Of a stretch of DNA of 64,000 nucleotides, positions 62,108 through 64,000 are shown piece after piece (position 1 is the stretch's first letter; the number at the start of each line of letters is the position of its first letter). The notes beneath the pieces are model-generated. The model saw only the letters and a list, made by a program, of their open reading frames with translations, did no database searches and had not been told where the DNA came from. The DNA is from Gemmatimonas aurantiaca T-27 (GTDB lineage Bacteria > Gemmatimonadota > Gemmatimonadetes > Gemmatimonadales > Gemmatimonadaceae). The stretch lies in the NCBI RefSeq assembly GCF_000010305.1, contig NC_012489.1, positions 1,736,001-1,800,000 on the forward strand, in the 5' to 3' direction. A program made the translations under genes and the position numbers.

Positions 62108-63523
62108 TTACGGATTGCGATCCGCGCAGCCTGTGAAGGCCGTGTTGTTCCGCTCGGCAAACGACGGCGTGAGCGTGACGTCGGTGCCGTAGGTACCGCC
62201 CTTGAAGTAGGCACCGGTGGGCCACACGGCATTGGCCGCATAGCCGTACTGCCGCTGCAGACGCCGCAGGTCACCAACCCGCGTCGCCGTCAGATAGAAC
62301 CAGAACGCCCGTTCGCGGAAGGTGAGTGCTACACGACTCGCCTCGGTTCCCGGATCGGTGAGCGGTGGCAGCACGTTGGCCGCCGTCGAGATGCCACGCA
62401 GGGTGCGCACCGCGGTGTTGGCCCGTGCTTCGTTCAAACGGCCAAGCCACGCCTCGATGTTGCCGCTGCGGAGTGCAGCTTCCGCCTCGATCATGCGTGC
62501 CGTCACACCACTCACCAGGGTGGTCGGAGCAGCGCCGTTGGCGTATCCCAGTATGGTGAAGACCTGCGTGGAACCGTCCTGCCCGAGGCGTGAGGTGGCA
62601 GAGATCTGCACGCGCGGATCACCCGCGCTGCGGTAGTCGAGACCGTTGCCGCCTTCCCGATCCGACGGACCGAAATTGCCGGTGTTCACCATCCAGTCGA
62701 AGATGGTATTCACCAGCGTGGTCTGCGAAAACTCCACCTGATACTGCCACTGCGTGGGAATCGCGATCGAACCGGCCCCGTCTCCTCCCGCGCCCACCGT
62801 CGCCGCGGCGGCTTCGAACTGGCCGAGATTGACCTGTGCCCGGGCCTTGGCGATGCGCGCGAGATAACGGAACGGCACATCCGCCTCGGCGGTGCCCAAC
62901 ACACGCAACGCGCTGTCGGCCTGGACCAACGCACGCTGGTACAGTTGCACGGTCGTGACCAGTGTCGCGGCTTCCGGCGCCGCATCATCGACGCTGGCGA
63001 GCGGCACGCCACTGCAGAACAACTCACCGCCGATGTTCAGCGTGATGGCCTGCAAGCCGTGCAGTTGCCCGACATTGCGACTCCGTGTGGCACCTTCGGG
63101 GATGTACGCATTGAGCGAACGGATGGCGCGGACTGTCTGAGTGTAGCTGTCCGAGAACTTGTTCCACGCCGCGGCGGGAAACGTGGTCTCGTTGAATGCC
63201 CGCTGATCGATGTGATCGGCGCCGGGACGGGCGTTGATCAGTTCATCGCTCAGCAAACCGACGTAGATGTTCACACCCACGTTGGTGGTGCCGCTGAAGA
63301 ACTGCGCGAAATCGCGCAGCGCACCGGCGCGCACGGCGAGAGCCCCATTCGGACTCGCCGCATCTTCGGGGCGGATCTGGTCGGGGGTTTCAACGCCGAG
63401 CAGGCGTTCACGCTCGCAGCCCAGAGTGGCCGCCAGGAGCAGGCCGAGCGAAAGGCGCGAGCGAAGCCGCGGCATCAGCCAGCGCGTGCCACGGAGCGCA
63501 GAAAGAGTTGGTTGACGTCGCAT
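62108..63523 (-). CDS. SusD/RagB-family surface lipoprotein, second copy
   Basis: Substrate-binding partner of the SusC-type transporter just upstream. ATG 63523 lies 1 nt after the SusC stop and gives 471 residues; ATG 63475 is an alternative. Lipobox LAATLGCERE near residue 36. SusD-like text: LLGVETPDQIRPEDA, FSGTTNVGVNIYVGLLSDELINA (split run), TARMIEAEAALRSGNIEAWLGRLNEAR (split run) and the C-terminal RERAFWFYLTATRVGDLRRLQRQYG (split run). It differs clearly from the SusD at 25436-26899 and so probably serves another nutrient. No adjacent hydrolase is seen. Confidence 0.85.
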   Translation of the reverse strand: MRRQPTLSALRGTRWLMPRLRSRLSLGLLLAATLGCERERLLGVETPDQIRPEDAASPNGALAVRAGALRDFAQFFSGTTNVGVNIYVGLLSDELINARPGADHIDQRAFNETTFPAAAWNKFSDSYTQTVRAIRSLNAYIPEGATRSRNVGQLHGLQAITLNIGGELFCSGVPLASVDDAAPEAATLVTTVQLYQRALVQADSALRVLGTAEADVPFRYLARIAKARAQVNLGQFEAAAATVGAGGDGAGSIAIPTQWQYQVEFSQTTLVNTIFDWMVNTGNFGPSDREGGNGLDYRSAGDPRVQISATSRLGQDGSTQVFTILGYANGAAPTTLVSGVTARMIEAEAALRSGNIEAWLGRLNEARANTAVRTLRGISTAANVLPPLTDPGTEASRVALTFRERAFWFYLTATRVGDLRRLQRQYGYAANAVWPTGAYFKGGTYGTDVTLTPSFAERNNTAFTGCADRNP

Positions 63524-63524
63524 G

Positions 63525-64000
63525 TCAGAAGCCCAGGTTGACGCGCAGCGTCCAGTAGCGGAGCAGCGGCGCTGAGAAGTAGTCGTTGTTGCCACCGCCG
63601 GTGTTGTTCACGGAGCCGTTGCTCTCCGGATCGATACCGGGGTAACGCGTCCACAGCAGACCGATGTTGCGTCCCACAACGGCCACGGTGGCGCGGGAAC
63701 TCTTCAGGCGTCCGGCCCATGACGTGGGCAACGTGTACGACACCGAAAGTTCACGGAAACGAATGAAGTCGTTCTGCACGAAGTAGCCCCAGACGCTGTT
63801 GCCCAACAGCGCACTGGTCGTGGTCACGGCCGCCGCCTGATCGGCCAATGGTGCCGACGGATCGTTCACGGCACGGCAGTTGCCCGAGATGCATCGCTGA
63901 TTCTCGAAGCCCCACTGGTTGTAGTGTCCACCGCGGTAGTCGAGCAGCGTGCTGACCTGCAATTGATTCTTGAGGAAGCCGAACGTGTTCGTCCAACCGG
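63525..64000 (-). CDS. SusC/RagA-family TonB-dependent transporter, C-terminal end (5' end outside window)
   Basis: The frame is open through position 64000, so about 158 C-terminal codons are visible. The pattern is that of the last SusC barrel strands: FGFLKNQLQVSTLLDYRGGHY (split run), DFIRFRELSVSYTLP, ATVAVVGRNIGLLWTRYPGIDPESN (the RNLxL-type SusC end motif, split run) and the closing LRYWTLRVNLGF. A Cys pair in NQRCISGNCRAV could close an external loop. It precedes its SusD partner by one base between stop and start. Plug and regulatory domains are outside the window. Confidence 0.9.
   Translation of the reverse strand, partial: GWTNTFGFLKNQLQVSTLLDYRGGHYNQWGFENQRCISGNCRAVNDPSAPLADQAAAVTTTSALLGNSVWGYFVQNDFIRFRELSVSYTLPTSWAGRLKSSRATVAVVGRNIGLLWTRYPGIDPESNGSVNNTGGGNNDYFSAPLLRYWTLRVNLGF

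Overview
The window is gene-dense, high-GC bacterial chromosome. The best fit is a member of the Gemmatimonadota (Gemmatimonas-like). This is inferred from two SusC/SusD pairs in a high-GC genome with many GTG and TTG starts, numerous signal-peptide outer-membrane-type proteins and lipoproteins ending in Phe, and a Fibrobacteres-Chlorobi-Bacteroidetes flavour (T9SS-like sorting domain, carboxypeptidase-regulatory domains). No rRNA, tRNA, CRISPR, IS element or phage gene was found. Most genes are housekeeping, packed into operons with ATGA, GTGA or TGATG stop/start overlaps.

Layout. 1-6.9 kb: 3' end of recG, a CHASE hybrid histidine kinase, a membrane protein plus winged-helix regulator pair on the minus strand, asnS, and mazG (minus). 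7.0-13.7 kb: alr-deoB-cdd followed by a lipoprotein and an outer-membrane barrel protein and then miaB. 13.9-19.1 kb: comEC, fbp and the large subunit of methylmalonyl-CoA mutase. 19.2-25.3 kb: a divergent pair of secreted beta-propeller-type proteins (LVIVD/BIG2 on minus; YncE-like with a Met/His-rich insert on plus), a chorismate mutase-prephenate dehydrogenase fusion, a small Cu/Zn-SOD-like secreted protein and a secreted protein with a TonB-receptor plug but no barrel. 25.4-31.9 kb: a SusC/SusD pair (minus) divergent from a Tat-type lipoprotein with two Rieske iron-sulfur centres, separated by the only gene-free stretch over 300 bp (29985-30446).

32.0-48.2 kb is a nearly continuous 19-gene run, mostly with overlapping start and stop codons: fmdB-like, argS, pfkB-type kinase, purM, an envelope protein, ribD-ribE-ribBA-ribH, nusB, glycosyltransferase, HPF, hprK, mannose-family PTS EIIA-EIIB-EIIC-EIID, HPr and EI. 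It couples riboflavin synthesis to a complete sugar PTS with its HPr kinase. 48.3-54.9 kb: metK, a bifunctional-nuclease-family protein, a secreted unknown, a BtuF-BtuC-BtuD-type importer (probable cobalamin uptake, which would fit the B12-dependent mutase at 17.5 kb) and recO. 55.1-61.0 kb: a lone T9SS-sorting-domain-like secreted protein, clpB, an N-formylglutamate-amidohydrolase-like lipoprotein, tadA and a TPR lipoprotein. 61.0-64.0 kb (minus): a D-2-hydroxyacid dehydrogenase and a second SusD with the C-terminal end of its SusC, cut by the window edge.

The most unusual items are the double-Rieske Tat lipoprotein and the palindrome in its divergent control region, the Met/His-rich propeller next to the LVIVD protein, the plug-only TonB protein, the lone T9SS-type domain protein, the zinc-cysteine-less FmdB and the riboflavin/PTS super-operon. 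All functional calls come from reading motifs by eye; no database search was run.
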